A stretch of DNA of 64,000 bases from Skermania sp. ID1734 (GTDB taxonomy: Bacteria; Actinomycetota; Actinomycetes; Mycobacteriales; Mycobacteriaceae). The notes under the pieces are model-generated. The model was not told the origin of the DNA. It saw only the letters and a list, made by a program, of their open reading frames with translations, and ran no database searches. A program made the position numbers and the translations under genes. Below are positions 10,211 through 19,424 of this stretch, one piece after another. Positions within the stretch are counted from its first letter, which is position 1; the number at the start of each line of letters is the position of its first letter. The stretch is from the NCBI RefSeq assembly GCF_007489285.1, contig NZ_VLIY01000013.1, positions 97,414 to 161,413 on the forward strand. Reading direction: 5' to 3'.

Positions 10211-11029
10211 ATGAAGCTCACTCAAATCTGCGCTGGACTCGCCGTGCTTGCGGTGGTCGCCGCATGCGGCGGTAACGAGGAAAAGAGGGCGGTGGACAGC
10301 GCCAAGTCGGGAAAGCTCACCATCGGCATCAAATTTGACCAACCGGGGCTGGGGTTGCGCAATCCGGATGGCACTTACAGCGGCTTCGATGTGGAAGTCG
10401 CTCGGTACGTCGCGAACAAGCTCGGCGTTGCGCCGCAGGGCATTACCTTCCGAGAAGCGCCTTCGCCGCAGCGCGAAACACTCATCGAAAACGGCGAGGT
10501 CGACTACATCGTCGCGACATACTCGATCACCGATGCCCGCGAGGCGAAGGTCGACTTTGCCGGTCCGTATTTCGTCGCCGGGCAGTCGCTGCTCGTGCGG
10601 TCGGACAACACCGACATCACCGGGCCCGATTCACTACACGGCGGGAAAAAGCTGTGCTCGGTCACGGGTTCGACTCCAGCCCAGCGCGTGAAGGAAAAGT
10701 TCGCCGCCGACGTCCAGCTTCAGGAATTCGACACCTACTCCGCCTGTGTCGAGGCCCTGCGGAACGGTGCGATCGACGCCGTCACCACCGACGACATAAT
10801 TCTGGCTGGCTATGCAGCTCAATTCCCCGGCCAACTCAAGGTGGTGGGCGCGCCGTTCACGACCGAGCGCTACGGCATCGGCTTGGCCAAGGGCGACAAG
10901 GCATCTCGTGAGCGAATCAATGCGGCGCTTGAATCGATGATTCAGGACGGGTCGTGGCAGAAGGCTTTTCAGTCGACGGTGGGAGCGTCGGGCTATCCGA
11001 TGCCGGCGCCACCGCAGGTCGAAAAGTAG
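10211..11029 (+). CDS. gluB: Glutamate-type solute-binding lipoprotein
   Basis: This family 3 periplasmic-binding protein (272 residues) delivers amino acids to the GluCD permease. The signal peptide ends in a lipobox (VVAAC, Cys19), so it is anchored to the outer face of the membrane. Family features include the KLTIGIKFDQPGLG opening, GFDVEVARYVA and the substrate-binding SITDAREAKVDFAGPYF segment. The ATG at 10211 follows GGAAGGA. It lies 22 bases after gluA. Substrate is inferred from family only; glutamate, glutamine or aspartate are all possible. Confidence 0.9.
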   Translation: MKLTQICAGLAVLAVVAACGGNEEKRAVDSAKSGKLTIGIKFDQPGLGLRNPDGTYSGFDVEVARYVANKLGVAPQGITFREAPSPQRETLIENGEVDYIVATYSITDAREAKVDFAGPYFVAGQSLLVRSDNTDITGPDSLHGGKKLCSVTGSTPAQRVKEKFAADVQLQEFDTYSACVEALRNGAIDAVTTDDIILAGYAAQFPGQLKVVGAPFTTERYGIGLAKGDKASRERINAALESMIQDGSWQKAFQSTVGASGYPMPAPPQVEK

Positions 11030-11032
11030 CCG

Positions 11033-11713
11033 GTGGACCTGCTAGCCAAGTACCACCAGCAACTGCTCGCGGCGTTTTCGACGACCGTGACCTTGACCGT
11101 GATGTCCGCGGTGGGCGCACTGGCGCTTGGCACTGTGCTGTCCGCCATGCGGGTCTCCCCCGTTCCGGTGGCGCGATGGATCGGCGCCGCGTATGTAATG
11201 GTCTTCCGTAACACGCCGCTGACGTTGATCATCATCTTTTGTTCGTTCGGACTGTACCAGACGATGGGCGTGCGCCTGGCCGCTGGCGGGTCACCAACGT
11301 TCATTGTGGACAACAACTTCCGGTTGGCAGTTCTCGGATTGAGCAGCTACACGGCCGCCTTCGTGTGCGAGTCGCTGCGGGCCGGGATCAACACGGTGCC
11401 CATCGGCCAGGCCGAAGCGGGACGCTCGCTGGGCCTGACCTTCATCCAAAATCTGCGGACGATTGTGCTACCGCAGGCTTTTCGCGCGGTCGTCGCCCCA
11501 TTAGGCAGTGTGCTCATCGCTTTGACGAAGAACACGACGATCGCGTCGGTGATCGGGGTGGCCGAGGCGTCGTTGCTGATGAAAACAATGATCGAGAACG
11601 AAGCCGCGATTTTTGTGGTGGGTGGGATTTTCGCGCTCGGCTTCATACTCCTGACGCTGCCGACCGGCCTGGTTTTCGGGTATCTGGGCCGCCGCTTTGA
11701 GGTATTGCAGTGA
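11033..11713 (+). CDS. gluC: Amino-acid ABC transporter permease
   Basis: This 226-residue inner-membrane permease of the HisMQ family has about five transmembrane helices and the EAA motif [20 protein letters not shown] that docks on the ATPase. It begins with GTG three bases after the gluB stop and its end overlaps the gluD start, so the four genes form one operon. Confidence 0.9.
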   Translation: MDLLAKYHQQLLAAFSTTVTLTVMSAVGALALGTVLSAMRVSPVPVARWIGAAYVMVFRNTPLTLIIIFCSFGLYQTMGVRLAAGGSPTFIVDNNFRLAVLGLSSYTAAFVCESLRAGINTVPIGQAEAGRSLGLTFIQNLRTIVLPQAFRAVVAPLGSVLIALTKNTTIASVIGVAEASLLMKTMIENEAAIFVVGGIFALGFILLTLPTGLVFGYLGRRFEVLQ

Positions 11714-12597
11714 GCCGGGCGACAGTTCTCTATGACGTTCCCGGCCCGCGGGGCCGGATGCGTAACCAGGTGATCTCCGTAGTCGTTGCCGCATTGCTCG
11801 GGCTTGCCGCGTGGCAGACGTTCATCGCGCTCGACGAGAAGGGGCAGTTGACCGCAGCGAAGTGGGATCCGTTCGGCGAAGCGACGTCGTGGACGACGTT
11901 TCTGTTGCCGGGCATCGAGGGAACGGTGCTGGCCGCGGCGATTTCTGTGGTGCTTGCCGTCATTCTCGGCGCGACGTTGGGCATCGGCCGACTTTCCGAG
12001 CATCGCGTGCTCCGCTGGTCGTGTGGTTGTGTGGTCGAATTGTTCCGGGCAATTCCGGTGCTTATCTTGATGATCTTCGCCTACCAGGTTTTTGCCGAAT
12101 ACAACGTCTTCCGATCGCGGGATCTGGCACTCGCCGCGGTCATCACGGGTCTCACCCTCTACAACGGATCGGTTATCGCGGTAATTCTGCGCGCGGGGAT
12201 CCGTTCGCTGCCGAGCGGCCAGTCCGAGGCGGCCAGAGCCTTGGGCATGCGGAAGGCCATGATCATGCGAAGCATCCTGTTGCCGCAGGCGATCACCGCG
12301 ATGTTGCCGGCAGTGGTATCGCAAATGGTTGTCGTGCTGAAGGATTCGGCATTGGGATATTTGATCGGCTATGTCGAGGTGGTGCGGTCCGGCCAGCAGC
12401 TGGGCGCGTTCTACGGCAACTATCTGCCGGCGCTGGTAGTCGTTGCGCTGATCATGATTGTTTTGAACAGCACACTGTCCTGGCTGGCGACCACCCTGGA
12501 ACGACGGCTGCGTTCCGGGCGCCGACGCAAGGGACAAGCGCCGGTTGTGAGCCCAGCAACGGACCGGGTAACCATCGAGGCACCGGTCCTGCGTTGA
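11710..12597 (+). CDS. gluD: Amino-acid ABC transporter permease
   Basis: The second HisMQ-type permease (295 residues) pairs with GluC. It has an extra N-terminal helix, a large loop, the EAA motif [19 protein letters not shown] and a basic C-terminal tail. The GTG at 11710 overlaps the gluC stop as GTGA. The gene ends six bases from the stop of the convergent unrecognised gene, with no obvious terminator between them. Confidence 0.9.
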   Translation: MSRATVLYDVPGPRGRMRNQVISVVVAALLGLAAWQTFIALDEKGQLTAAKWDPFGEATSWTTFLLPGIEGTVLAAAISVVLAVILGATLGIGRLSEHRVLRWSCGCVVELFRAIPVLILMIFAYQVFAEYNVFRSRDLALAAVITGLTLYNGSVIAVILRAGIRSLPSGQSEAARALGMRKAMIMRSILLPQAITAMLPAVVSQMVVVLKDSALGYLIGYVEVVRSGQQLGAFYGNYLPALVVVALIMIVLNSTLSWLATTLERRLRSGRRRKGQAPVVSPATDRVTIEAPVLR

Positions 12598-12603
12598 AGC
12601 GCC

Positions 12604-13599
12604 TCAGAGCAGATCGCCGATCGCAGCGCGGACATCGGTTTCCGACGTGATCGGTAACTGCCTGAGTTGTTGGCGGTGCTGATCGTCCATCGCCTCGATG
12701 ATCCGTCGCACCGGCTGCCACAGTTCGTTGTCCCGGGCAGCTTGCAGGACCGCTGTTAGTTTCTCGTCGTCCCAGGCATCGAGGTTTGCCTGAATGCGCA
12801 GGTTCTCGTCTGACATTGCTGCAGCGACCGGAACGAGTTCAGCCCAAGCGTTTTCGCGATGCGCCGATTCGAGCATCGTGGCAAGCACGTCGGGGCCCAT
12901 GGCCGCCGTGGCGTCGGCAACCCGGTTCAAGGTGCGCTCGCTCAGATATTGCAAGAAGGTCAGGGCCTCGGCGAATTGGTCGTTGTCGACCGCGGCCTGA
13001 ATGATCGATTGGATACGGTCTTCAGGCAGGTCCGCCATCGCGACCTCGAAACGGTCCATGACCTCGGCGTTGAAAGCCGTCATCAACAGGTCTTCACCGG
13101 ATTCGACGAGGGGAATGACGGCGAGGAGTTGCTCGTCGGTGACTGCGCCGATGAAGCGTGCCAGCGTCACATAGTCCTTGCGGCGCAGCAGTTCCATCAT
13201 GGTCGGCGTCATGATGTCGGTGTTGAGCGCACGGATCAGCGGCGTGGCGGCGTCGGGGTCGATGTAGCGAGTAGTGTCGGCGAGAAAGTCGACGGGCACG
13301 TGGCCGATGAGTTTTGCGGCCCGATCGGCGCTGAGCTCCGCTGCGACCATGCCGCACAGCATCGGACCGAAGTAGCGCGTGGCGATTTTGACCGCGATCG
13401 GATTCGGCACCAGGTTGCTCGCCAGGGCAAGCTTTCGGAACATCTGCCGGTGCGGCGCGTTCAGTTGCTTCGCCGCAGCACGTCGGAACTCGCGCACCGC
13501 TTCTGGCGGTGCCTCGCGCAGGAATTCGACGTCACTCGGTTCGGCAATGAGTTCACGGGCAAGTTTGATAACCTCCGCACGCGCAGCGAGGCTCGTCAT
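12604..13599 (-). CDS. Unrecognised helical-repeat protein (331 aa)
   Basis: I do not recognise this protein. It is 331 residues, soluble, acidic and almost wholly helical, without cysteine-rich or catalytic motifs. It appears built of repeats of about 60-80 residues in which lines such as LPEDRIQSIIQAAVDNDQFAEALTFL and WDDEKLTAVLQAARDNELWQPV recur, the look of an alpha-solenoid. The ATG at 13599 has AGG upstream. It lies 15 bases downstream of the small gene at 13615-13839 and is probably cotranscribed with it. The codon use matches its neighbours, so it is not an obvious recent import. Confidence 0.75.
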   Translation of the reverse strand: MTSLAARAEVIKLARELIAEPSDVEFLREAPPEAVREFRRAAAKQLNAPHRQMFRKLALASNLVPNPIAVKIATRYFGPMLCGMVAAELSADRAAKLIGHVPVDFLADTTRYIDPDAATPLIRALNTDIMTPTMMELLRRKDYVTLARFIGAVTDEQLLAVIPLVESGEDLLMTAFNAEVMDRFEVAMADLPEDRIQSIIQAAVDNDQFAEALTFLQYLSERTLNRVADATAAMGPDVLATMLESAHRENAWAELVPVAAAMSDENLRIQANLDAWDDEKLTAVLQAARDNELWQPVRRIIEAMDDQHRQQLRQLPITSETDVRAAIGDLL

Positions 13600-13614
13600 A
13601 GCGGACCTTTCGGA

Positions 13615-13839
13615 CTAGGAGAAGAGAACCTTCTTCACGGCGGGGCGGAGTAAGCGGGGCACAACCTCGAGCCCGGCGTCGGTTGCCGCGAGGAGGTCTT
13701 TCTCGCGCTTGTCCCTGGCGTTCGCATAAATCTTGCGCAGCACTTCGAGCTGGGTGTCATCGAGCTCGCCGAGCCCCTCGACCACGTCCCGGGAAATCCC
13801 GGTTTCACTGCACAGCCGATCGATCGCGGACTCTGTCAT
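13615..13839 (-). CDS. Small unrecognised protein (74 aa)
   Basis: This short acidic/basic helical protein (MTESAIDRLCSETGISRDVV...) has no motif I recognise. The ATG at 13839 has AGGAG seven bases upstream; an earlier start at 13866 would add nine residues without a better site. It precedes the helical-repeat gene by 15 bases on the same strand, which suggests that the two proteins act together. Confidence 0.65.
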   Translation of the reverse strand: MTESAIDRLCSETGISRDVVEGLGELDDTQLEVLRKIYANARDKREKDLLAATDAGLEVVPRLLRPAVKKVLFS

Positions 13840-13869
13840 CGAGGCTCCTTGTCGAAGGGGCAACACTGA

Positions 13870-13891
13870 CGATGGGCACCATGTCCCATCG
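13870..13891. promoter_or_regulatory. 7-bp inverted repeat downstream of recX
   Basis: CGATGGG and CCCATCG flank an 8-base loop. It lies between recX (ends 13959) and the small gene (starts 13839), where it could end the recX transcript or be an operator. There is no T-tract. Confidence 0.35.
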
Positions 13892-13958
13892 CTTGGATCA
13901 CCGCATCAATTGCGAGGATGCTACCCGCCGCTACGAACCGAACCGGACAGGCGCCCAA

Positions 13959-14540
13959 TTACTCGTCCGAGATTTCCGTCGGCATTTCCTCGAGCTCGGC
14001 GCCCGCGGCGGCGAGCTCGGCCTTGACGATCCCCACTGCAAGTCCTTGCCCGAAGCCACGCCGAGCCAACATCCCAACAAGTCGTTGCGCCAGTCGGTCC
14101 GTATCCGTGCGCCGGTCGAAGTTGCTGCGCAGCTTTCGTCGCACCAGCTCGGTAGCCCGGGCCCGTTCATCGTCGGTGGATATTTGCGCGAGGGCCCGGG
14201 CCGCATCGTGATCGCTGATGCCCTTTTGACGCAGCTCGACTGCGATGGCACGCCGTCCCCGGCCCGAAAAAGTGTGCCGGGACCGGGTCAACATTTCGGC
14301 GAACTCGGCGTCGTCGATCAGGCCGCACTCGGCGAGTCGATCAAGCGCAGCGTTGACCACGTCGGCGTCGAAGCCACGGCGCGCGAGCCGTTGTTCCAAT
14401 TCCGCACGGCTGCGCGGCCGTCGGGCGAGGAGGCGCAGGCATGCGTCCTTCGCGTGCGACACAGTCTTCGACTGGTCTTCCGCCTGCGCCCCCTCGCCCG
14501 CCGAAGCCTTCGCGCGGGCATCCATTGCGGGTTCCCGCAC
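13959..14540 (-). CDS. recX: RecA regulator RecX
   Basis: RecX binds RecA filaments and restrains their ATPase and strand-exchange activity. The protein has the three-helix repeats of the family (RSRAELEQRLARRGFDADVV, LIDDAEFAEMLTRSR and so on) over about residues 30-185. It starts with GTG at 14540, ten bases downstream of recA on the same strand; an ATG five codons later (14525) is an alternative. The recA-recX coupling is the standard mycobacterial arrangement, so it shares the SOS-controlled promoter. Confidence 0.92.
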   Translation of the reverse strand: MREPAMDARAKASAGEGAQAEDQSKTVSHAKDACLRLLARRPRSRAELEQRLARRGFDADVVNAALDRLAECGLIDDAEFAEMLTRSRHTFSGRGRRAIAVELRQKGISDHDAARALAQISTDDERARATELVRRKLRSNFDRRTDTDRLAQRLVGMLARRGFGQGLAVGIVKAELAAAGAELEEMPTEISDE

Positions 14541-14550
14541 CGACCGGCGC

Positions 14551-16683
14551 CTAGAAGTCCACCGGTTCCGGCGCCGACTCCGCTGTCACATCCGCACCGA
14601 TACCGAGCTTCTCCTTGATCTTCTTCTCGATCTCGTCGCGGATGTCCGGGTTCTCCCGAAGGAATCGCCGCGCGTTCTCCTTGCCTTGGCCAAGCTGGTC
14701 ACCCTCATAGGTGAACCACGAGCCCGACTTACGGATGAAGCCGTGCTCGACGCCCATGTCGATCAGCGAACCTTCCTTGCTGATACCGACGCCGTAGAGA
14801 ATGTCGAACTCTGCCTGCTTGAACGGCGGGGAAACCTTGTTCTTCACCACCTTCACCCGGGTCCGGTTGCCGACCGCATCCGTGCCGTCCTTGAGCGTCT
14901 CGATGCGCCGGACGTCCAAGCGGACCGAGGCATAGAACTTCAATGCCTTACCGCCAGTGGTCGTTTCGGGCGAATTGTGGACCATCACACCGTCAACGAA
15001 GTAGTTGTGGTTACCTTCGACCTCGATATCGAAGCGATGCATGGATCGTGTCTGAGGCTTGACGTGAACGTCCAAAACTCGCGCCGGCACCAGCTTCTGC
15101 ATCGGCTCCGTGAACGCCGGGATGACAGTGCCTTGACCCCGGAATCGCGGCAATAGTTTGTATTCCATCGAAGGCGCCATGTACGGAGCCACCATCTCCT
15201 GGAACTGTGTGCTCGACTCGGTCGAGAACACGAGAACCGCCTTCTTCCGAGCGCCTGAGAGGCGCAACCGCACATCGAGTCCATGAGTATCGCGAAGATA
15301 GTCCCGCAACCGCACCCGCGAGCCTTCACTCATTGCTTCGACGCAGATCTCGATCCGACCGCTTCCGCCACGAGTTCTCTCTTGCAATCCCTTCGAGCGA
15401 ACCGTGAAAGAACCGTCGTCCATGTACCAAATAGCCAACGCCAGCGGTGTCAGCGCCTTGATGTACTCCTCAGACAGGAACTTCTTGCCATCACCGAGGT
15501 AGACCGCCTCCTGCAATTCACCCAACTCCGGGAGCGGAGTGAAGTCGACGAACTTTGCGCCCTTGTCATTGACTCGAACGGAATGCTCGATGTTGCCGAG
15601 TAACTCCGTCTTCCAGTCGAGGTACTCATGCTGCGCCGCGCCATGGCCCATCCGGAATCGAACACCATTGCGGCCACGGAGATTCGGCGAGAGGTTGCCG
15701 TCGCCCATCAATGAGCCGAGCACTACCTGTAGTTGTTGGTCGCTCAGCCGATGCATCTCGGCCGCCAATACCCGATCGCCGGCAAGGATGTCGCCGGCTT
15801 CTGCCCAGCCGCCTGGTGTGCGGATGAGGTGGTTCGGTGTTGCGGCGAACTGAGAGCGACCGTTGCCGCCCGACTTTTCGACCGTGAACTGCAGGAAGTG
15901 ATCGGCCGGGCCGTTGTCGAACCAGTTGACGATTCGGCGCGGCACAATCTGATTGGTTTCTGGATCGTAAGACAAGACCTCGACGTCCATCTTGTTGTTG
16001 ACGATCTTGCCGATTTTCTCCGTGGTCCCGTCCGCCAACTGGACGCGGGTGCTGTAGTTGAAGCACCCGAACATGACCCCGATTTTCTCCCGCAACTGGT
16101 TGATGAAGATCGCGGTGGTTCCCGAATTATTCAGTGCGCCAGTCATTTTCCGCAGCGCCTGGCTCATCAGCCGGGCCTGCAGACCCACGTGACTGTCGCC
16201 CATTTCGCCCTCGATCTCGGCGCGCGGTACCAGTGCGGCCACCGAGTCGATCACGACGATGTCCAACGCGCCCGAGCGGATCAGCATGTCCGCGATCTCG
16301 AGCGCCTGCTCACCGGTGTCCGGCTGCGACACCAGCAGTGCGTCGGTGTCCACACCGAGCTTGCGGGCGTATTCGGGGTCGAGTGCGTGCTCGGCGTCGA
16401 TGAAAGCCGCAATACCCCCGTTGGCCTGAGCATTGGCGACGGCATGCAACGCCACCGTGGTCTTACCCGAGGACTCCGGGCCATAGATCTCCACGATTCG
16501 GCCGCGCGGCAACCCGCCGATACCGAGTGCGACATCCAATGCGATGGAGCCGGTGGGGATGACAGAGATGGGCTGGCGAGCCTCCTCCCCCAGGCGCATC
16601 ACCGACCCTTTGCCGAAGCTTTTGTCGATCTGCGCCAAGGCCAACTCCAACGCCTTGTCGCGATCGTATGCCTGTGGTGCCAT
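14551..16683 (-). CDS. recA: Recombinase RecA precursor with intein
   Basis: The 710-residue precursor holds a 346-residue RecA interrupted by a 364-residue intein (residues 207-570). RecA catalyses homologous pairing and triggers LexA self-cleavage. The Walker A motif GPESSGKTT is at about residues 68-76 and the Walker B region is [11 protein letters not shown]. The intein splits the sequence after IGVMFG and before SPETTTGG in the L2-loop region, the site used by the M. leprae intein. The M. tuberculosis site (VVKNK before SPPFK) is uninterrupted. Removal of the intein would give a normal RecA ending in DF. An SOS box lies upstream and recX follows. Confidence 0.97.
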   Translation of the reverse strand: MAPQAYDRDKALELALAQIDKSFGKGSVMRLGEEARQPISVIPTGSIALDVALGIGGLPRGRIVEIYGPESSGKTTVALHAVANAQANGGIAAFIDAEHALDPEYARKLGVDTDALLVSQPDTGEQALEIADMLIRSGALDIVVIDSVAALVPRAEIEGEMGDSHVGLQARLMSQALRKMTGALNNSGTTAIFINQLREKIGVMFGCFNYSTRVQLADGTTEKIGKIVNNKMDVEVLSYDPETNQIVPRRIVNWFDNGPADHFLQFTVEKSGGNGRSQFAATPNHLIRTPGGWAEAGDILAGDRVLAAEMHRLSDQQLQVVLGSLMGDGNLSPNLRGRNGVRFRMGHGAAQHEYLDWKTELLGNIEHSVRVNDKGAKFVDFTPLPELGELQEAVYLGDGKKFLSEEYIKALTPLALAIWYMDDGSFTVRSKGLQERTRGGSGRIEICVEAMSEGSRVRLRDYLRDTHGLDVRLRLSGARKKAVLVFSTESSTQFQEMVAPYMAPSMEYKLLPRFRGQGTVIPAFTEPMQKLVPARVLDVHVKPQTRSMHRFDIEVEGNHNYFVDGVMVHNSPETTTGGKALKFYASVRLDVRRIETLKDGTDAVGNRTRVKVVKNKVSPPFKQAEFDILYGVGISKEGSLIDMGVEHGFIRKSGSWFTYEGDQLGQGKENARRFLRENPDIRDEIEKKIKEKLGIGADVTAESAPEPVDF
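14974..16065 (-). mobile_element. RecA intein with LAGLIDADG homing endonuclease
   Basis: The intein spans RecA precursor residues 207-570. Splicing residues are all present: Cys1 (CFNYSTRV), the block B TPNH motif with His79, the terminal HN pair (His363, Asn364) and the +1 Ser of the extein. Two dodecapeptide motifs of a LAGLIDADG endonuclease are intact, [10 protein letters not shown] (about 116-125) and [10 protein letters not shown] (about 210-219), each with its acidic residue. At 364 residues it matches the full-size RecA-b class known from M. leprae, so both splicing and homing look functional. Confidence 0.93.
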
Positions 16684-16740
16684 CTGGTCCGTCCCCTTCT
16701 CGATTTCATCCGGCGATCGAGAGTCACGTTAGAGGTAGGC

Positions 16741-16776
16741 ACCGACAAATTCGGTGCACCGCCCCGGAGCCGGTGC
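16741..16776 (-). promoter_or_regulatory. Two adjacent hairpins in the recA leader
   Basis: ACCGA-CAAAT-TCGGT (16741-16755) and GCACCG-CCCCGGAGC-CGGTGC (16756-16776) are back-to-back perfect stems of 5 and 6 bp in the DNA between the SOS box and the recA start. They would fold in the recA leader RNA. No function can be read from the sequence. Confidence 0.35.
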
Positions 16777-16822
16777 AAAGGCCCGATCCGTGATCCATCG
16801 ATCAGTAATTTTCAGCATAGGG

Positions 16823-16836
16823 GAACATCTGTTCGA
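16823..16836 (-). promoter_or_regulatory. LexA (SOS) box of recA
   Basis: On the minus strand the sequence is TCGAACAGATGTTC, matching the mycobacterial/Gram-positive box GAAC-N4-GTTC. It sits 140 bases upstream of the recA start, between a possible -35 (TTGTAT) and -10 (TATGCT) spaced 16 bases apart, so bound LexA would block the promoter. Confidence 0.8.
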
Positions 16837-16925
16837 TACAACCCTGTCGGCGATTCGACACGCCGTGAACCTTCACGCCGCGCGCAAATTTGCGCTCACG
16901 CTCGCCCCTCAGCCAACCAGCGGGC

Positions 16926-17117
16926 TCACCACCGGGCGCGCGGCACGTCGTAGTCGGCGCAGATCGCCCGCCAGACCTCCTGCGGGTCGATACCAGCCTC
17001 GATGGCGTCCGCACCCGTCCGGCCCAACTGACTCAAGACATGATCGGCAAGGATCGAATCGCCACGCGCAGTTCCGAACTCCTCATGCAGGCGCACCGTG
17101 AAATCTGTCAATCGCAC
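16926..17117 (-). CDS. DUF3046 protein (Rv2738c-like)
   Basis: This 63-residue protein (MRLTDFTVRLHEEFG...) belongs to DUF3046 and matches Rv2738c, which lies upstream of recA in M. tuberculosis. The conserved opening RLTDF and the C-terminal WRAICADYDVP segment are present. The function is unknown. It is one of the few genes between the Psp locus and recA and is on the same strand as both. Confidence 0.88.
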   Translation of the reverse strand: MRLTDFTVRLHEEFGTARGDSILADHVLSQLGRTGADAIEAGIDPQEVWRAICADYDVPRARW

Positions 17118-17140
17118 AGCCCCACCCTAAGCTGACGGGC

Positions 17141-18286
17141 TCACGCAACCTCGCGGCACAGCAGCACCGGGTCCGCGACCTGATCGGCCCCCTCGCGCGC
17201 GGCCTCCGCGGCACGGCGAAACGAGTCATCCGACAGGACGCGCTCCACCGCACTCCGAACCGCGGCGGCACTGAGCGGCCGGACCAATTCTGCACAACCC
17301 TGTCGCACTGCGCGATTGGCGAGCTCCCACTGATCTCCTCCGCCAGGTACGACGACCATCGGAACACCGGCCAACAGCGCCTTCGCCAGCATCCCGTGGC
17401 CGCCCCCGCACACCACGGCCGACGCATCGCGAAGCAGCACATCTTGGCGGCCCAATCCGGCGACGACCCGGTTCGGCAACTCCGCGGGCGGTTCCGCGAT
17501 CATCGAGATCGCCACTCGCACACCCATATCGGCAAGTGCGTCAACCGCGACCTCCAGCATGCCGTCGGCACCGGTCTGCGCGGTCGACGGCGCCACCATC
17601 ACCAGCGGCTCGTCGCCGTCGGGAAGATCGAGTACCGCGTCCGTGGGTTCCCACAACAGTGGGCCCACCACGTGCGCCCGAGTGGGCCAATCCGGTCGCG
17701 GCACCTCCAGCGCAGGGAGTGTGGCGATCAGTTGCACGTCTGGTCCCGGGCCGGTGCCCGGCAACCCGATCCCTTCTCGAGCGGCACGGCGTTGACGCTC
17801 GCCTTGCCGCACCGATCGGGCGGTGAGCGTCCGCATGACCGTGTCGCGGAGATGTCCACGGACGCCGGTGCCCGGCGCCAGCCCGCTACCGATCGGCGGC
17901 AGGCCCTTCGACGGCGCATACAACGGGTGGGGGGACAACTCCGCCCACGGCAGCCCGAGCTTCTCAGCCGCGAGCCCGCCACCGGCAGTGATGACATCCG
18001 AGACGACCATGTCCGGTTCGGCGGCGGCCAAATCGTCGAGGAGTTCCGTAGCGATGTAGGCGGCGCGCTCATGAATGCGGCGACCGGCGTCGGCATCATC
18101 CTCGCCCGGACGCGCGGCCAGCCCTGGCAACCGGCGGGCGGTTATCCCGGCGGTCGTCGCCCGCTCCAGCCACTGTTGCCCGGTGAACAGCACCGGTTCA
18201 TCGCCCGCCGCGATGAACTTCAAGCAGAGCGCGATCGCGGGAATCACATGCCCGGGATCCGGTCCTGCCACGACGGCAACTCGCAT
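17141..18286 (-). CDS. Glycosyltransferase (UGT/MGT type, Rv2739c-like)
   Basis: The 381-residue protein resembles macrolide-type glycosyltransferases of the GT1 family and Rv2739c. The N-terminal Rossmann half opens MRVAVVAGPDPGHVIPAIAL, and the C-terminal nucleotide-sugar site has the GGGHGMLAKALLAGVPMVVVP segment with the family's conserved H-G and P-x-x-x-D/E-Q pattern (GGGDQWELANRA). The acceptor is unknown. I chose the ATG at 18286 because the family begins with the beta strand RVAVVAGP; an upstream start at 18307 adds seven residues. It is soluble and lies downstream of the Psp genes. Confidence 0.82.
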   Translation of the reverse strand: MRVAVVAGPDPGHVIPAIALCLKFIAAGDEPVLFTGQQWLERATTAGITARRLPGLAARPGEDDADAGRRIHERAAYIATELLDDLAAAEPDMVVSDVITAGGGLAAEKLGLPWAELSPHPLYAPSKGLPPIGSGLAPGTGVRGHLRDTVMRTLTARSVRQGERQRRAAREGIGLPGTGPGPDVQLIATLPALEVPRPDWPTRAHVVGPLLWEPTDAVLDLPDGDEPLVMVAPSTAQTGADGMLEVAVDALADMGVRVAISMIAEPPAELPNRVVAGLGRQDVLLRDASAVVCGGGHGMLAKALLAGVPMVVVPGGGDQWELANRAVRQGCAELVRPLSAAAVRSAVERVLSDDSFRRAAEAAREGADQVADPVLLCREVA

Positions 18287-18334
18287 AGGGCCAGCGTTGC
18301 ATAGCAACCCGAGCGCCCGAACCCCCGCCCGCCG

Positions 18335-18508
18335 TCACAACCGGGTCAGGTCGTGCTGCTTCGAGCCGGAAACGGCCTTGTAGAGCAGGTATCCACCGAA
18401 AGCGATCGCGCTGATGACGAGGATGGGAAACAGGCCCTTGATGAGCGCGCCGATGAGCGCGAGCGCCACCCAGGCCAGCGCGACGATGGCAATGATTTTC
18501 CAGAACAC
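18335..18508 (-). CDS. 57-residue membrane protein next to the Psp operon
   Basis: A GTG at 18508 preceded by GGAGG opens a 57-residue reading frame: MFWKIIAIVALAWVALALIG, then ALIKGLFPILVISAIAFGGY and a short basic tail ending in TRL. It has two hydrophobic segments (about 3-23 and 25-43) separated by a lysine, typical of a small inner-membrane protein. It lies 127 bases downstream of pspM on the same strand. By position it could be the counterpart of PspN (Rv2742c), but that is inference from location only; homology was not tested. Confidence 0.7.
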   Translation of the reverse strand: MFWKIIAIVALAWVALALIGALIKGLFPILVISAIAFGGYLLYKAVSGSKQHDLTRL

Positions 18509-18635
18509 TTCGCAACCTCCGGATCTCTAGCGGGAGCCGCTTGCCGGCCCGCTGTCCATCCTGACATCGGAAATGTGGCAAATCTGCAGGTCAAAGCCAA
18601 GATCAGGGAAAGATCAGGGTTTACCCGGAGTGCGA

Positions 18636-19406
18636 TCACCCAGCCTGCGCGTGACCGCGATCAGCGAGTTCGATCAAGGCTTCGGCCCACCCATCGAGCC
18701 GATCGGCCGCGCTGCGCAATTCCGCCATGGGTGGCATCGCGGCGCCGAATCGATCCGAGGCCGCGGGCGCCGCCATTCGCGCCGCGGCACCGAGGAAGTC
18801 TTCGAACTCGCCCACGCCGGCGACCAACTGCTCGGTGACCGTCGCGATCGACGCATCGAGCGCAGCGGCAGCGGCCGGATGCACCGCAGCCGTGTCGCGT
18901 CGCGCGCGTTCCAACCCGACCAGATCAGCCGCGAGCGCCCGCAGTGCGGCAGCGGCCGACTCGGCGGTCTCCATCGTTTCGTCGAGGTCTTCGGCGGGCA
19001 CCCGAGCGGCTCTCGCAATGACCCGAAACAGCTCGTCGAGGCTGCGCTGAGCGCTGCTCAACTGCATCATCGGGACTCGGGCAGCCGAGGATGCCGGTGG
19101 CAACGCGACCCTCTGACGCATCGCCGGCGGTAACGGCGCATTACGCAGCCGCTGATATCGCCGGACGGATCGAACCGCCGGAATCACCAGGACGACCGCG
19201 CCGCTGCCGACCACAACCACCGCCCAGACGGGCGCCGACACGGCAAGCAGGCTGACGGCACCAGCCGCTGTCACGCCCGTTGCCGCCCCGTAGCGGATCG
19301 ACTTGCGCCTCGCGCGACGTCGCTTGCGCAACTGCCGCTCCCGCGGATCTGCCCATTGCCGCACCGCCGCGAGTGTCCAGTCGCCCAGCCCGCGCCACGC
19401 CGTCAT
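18636..19406 (-). CDS. pspM: PspM-like membrane protein (Rv2743c homologue)
   Basis: This 256-residue protein starts with a strongly basic segment (RERQLRKRRRARRKSIRYG), followed by two adjacent transmembrane helices (about residues 40-80) and a long alanine-rich helical cytoplasmic domain. It matches Rv2743c/PspM, the membrane partner of PspA in the actinobacterial Psp response. It follows pspA by 18 bases, so it belongs to the clgR-pspA-pspM operon. Confidence 0.82.
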   Translation of the reverse strand: MTAWRGLGDWTLAAVRQWADPRERQLRKRRRARRKSIRYGAATGVTAAGAVSLLAVSAPVWAVVVVGSGAVVLVIPAVRSVRRYQRLRNAPLPPAMRQRVALPPASSAARVPMMQLSSAQRSLDELFRVIARAARVPAEDLDETMETAESAAAALRALAADLVGLERARRDTAAVHPAAAAALDASIATVTEQLVAGVGEFEDFLGAAARMAAPAASDRFGAAMPPMAELRSAADRLDGWAEALIELADRGHAQAG

Positions 19407-19424
19407 CGCTACACCGCTATCGGC

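Noticed and set aside
14821..14880. A possible second intein at the M. tuberculosis RecA site
   Set aside because: RecA reads straight through [15 protein letters not shown] here, so this site is empty.
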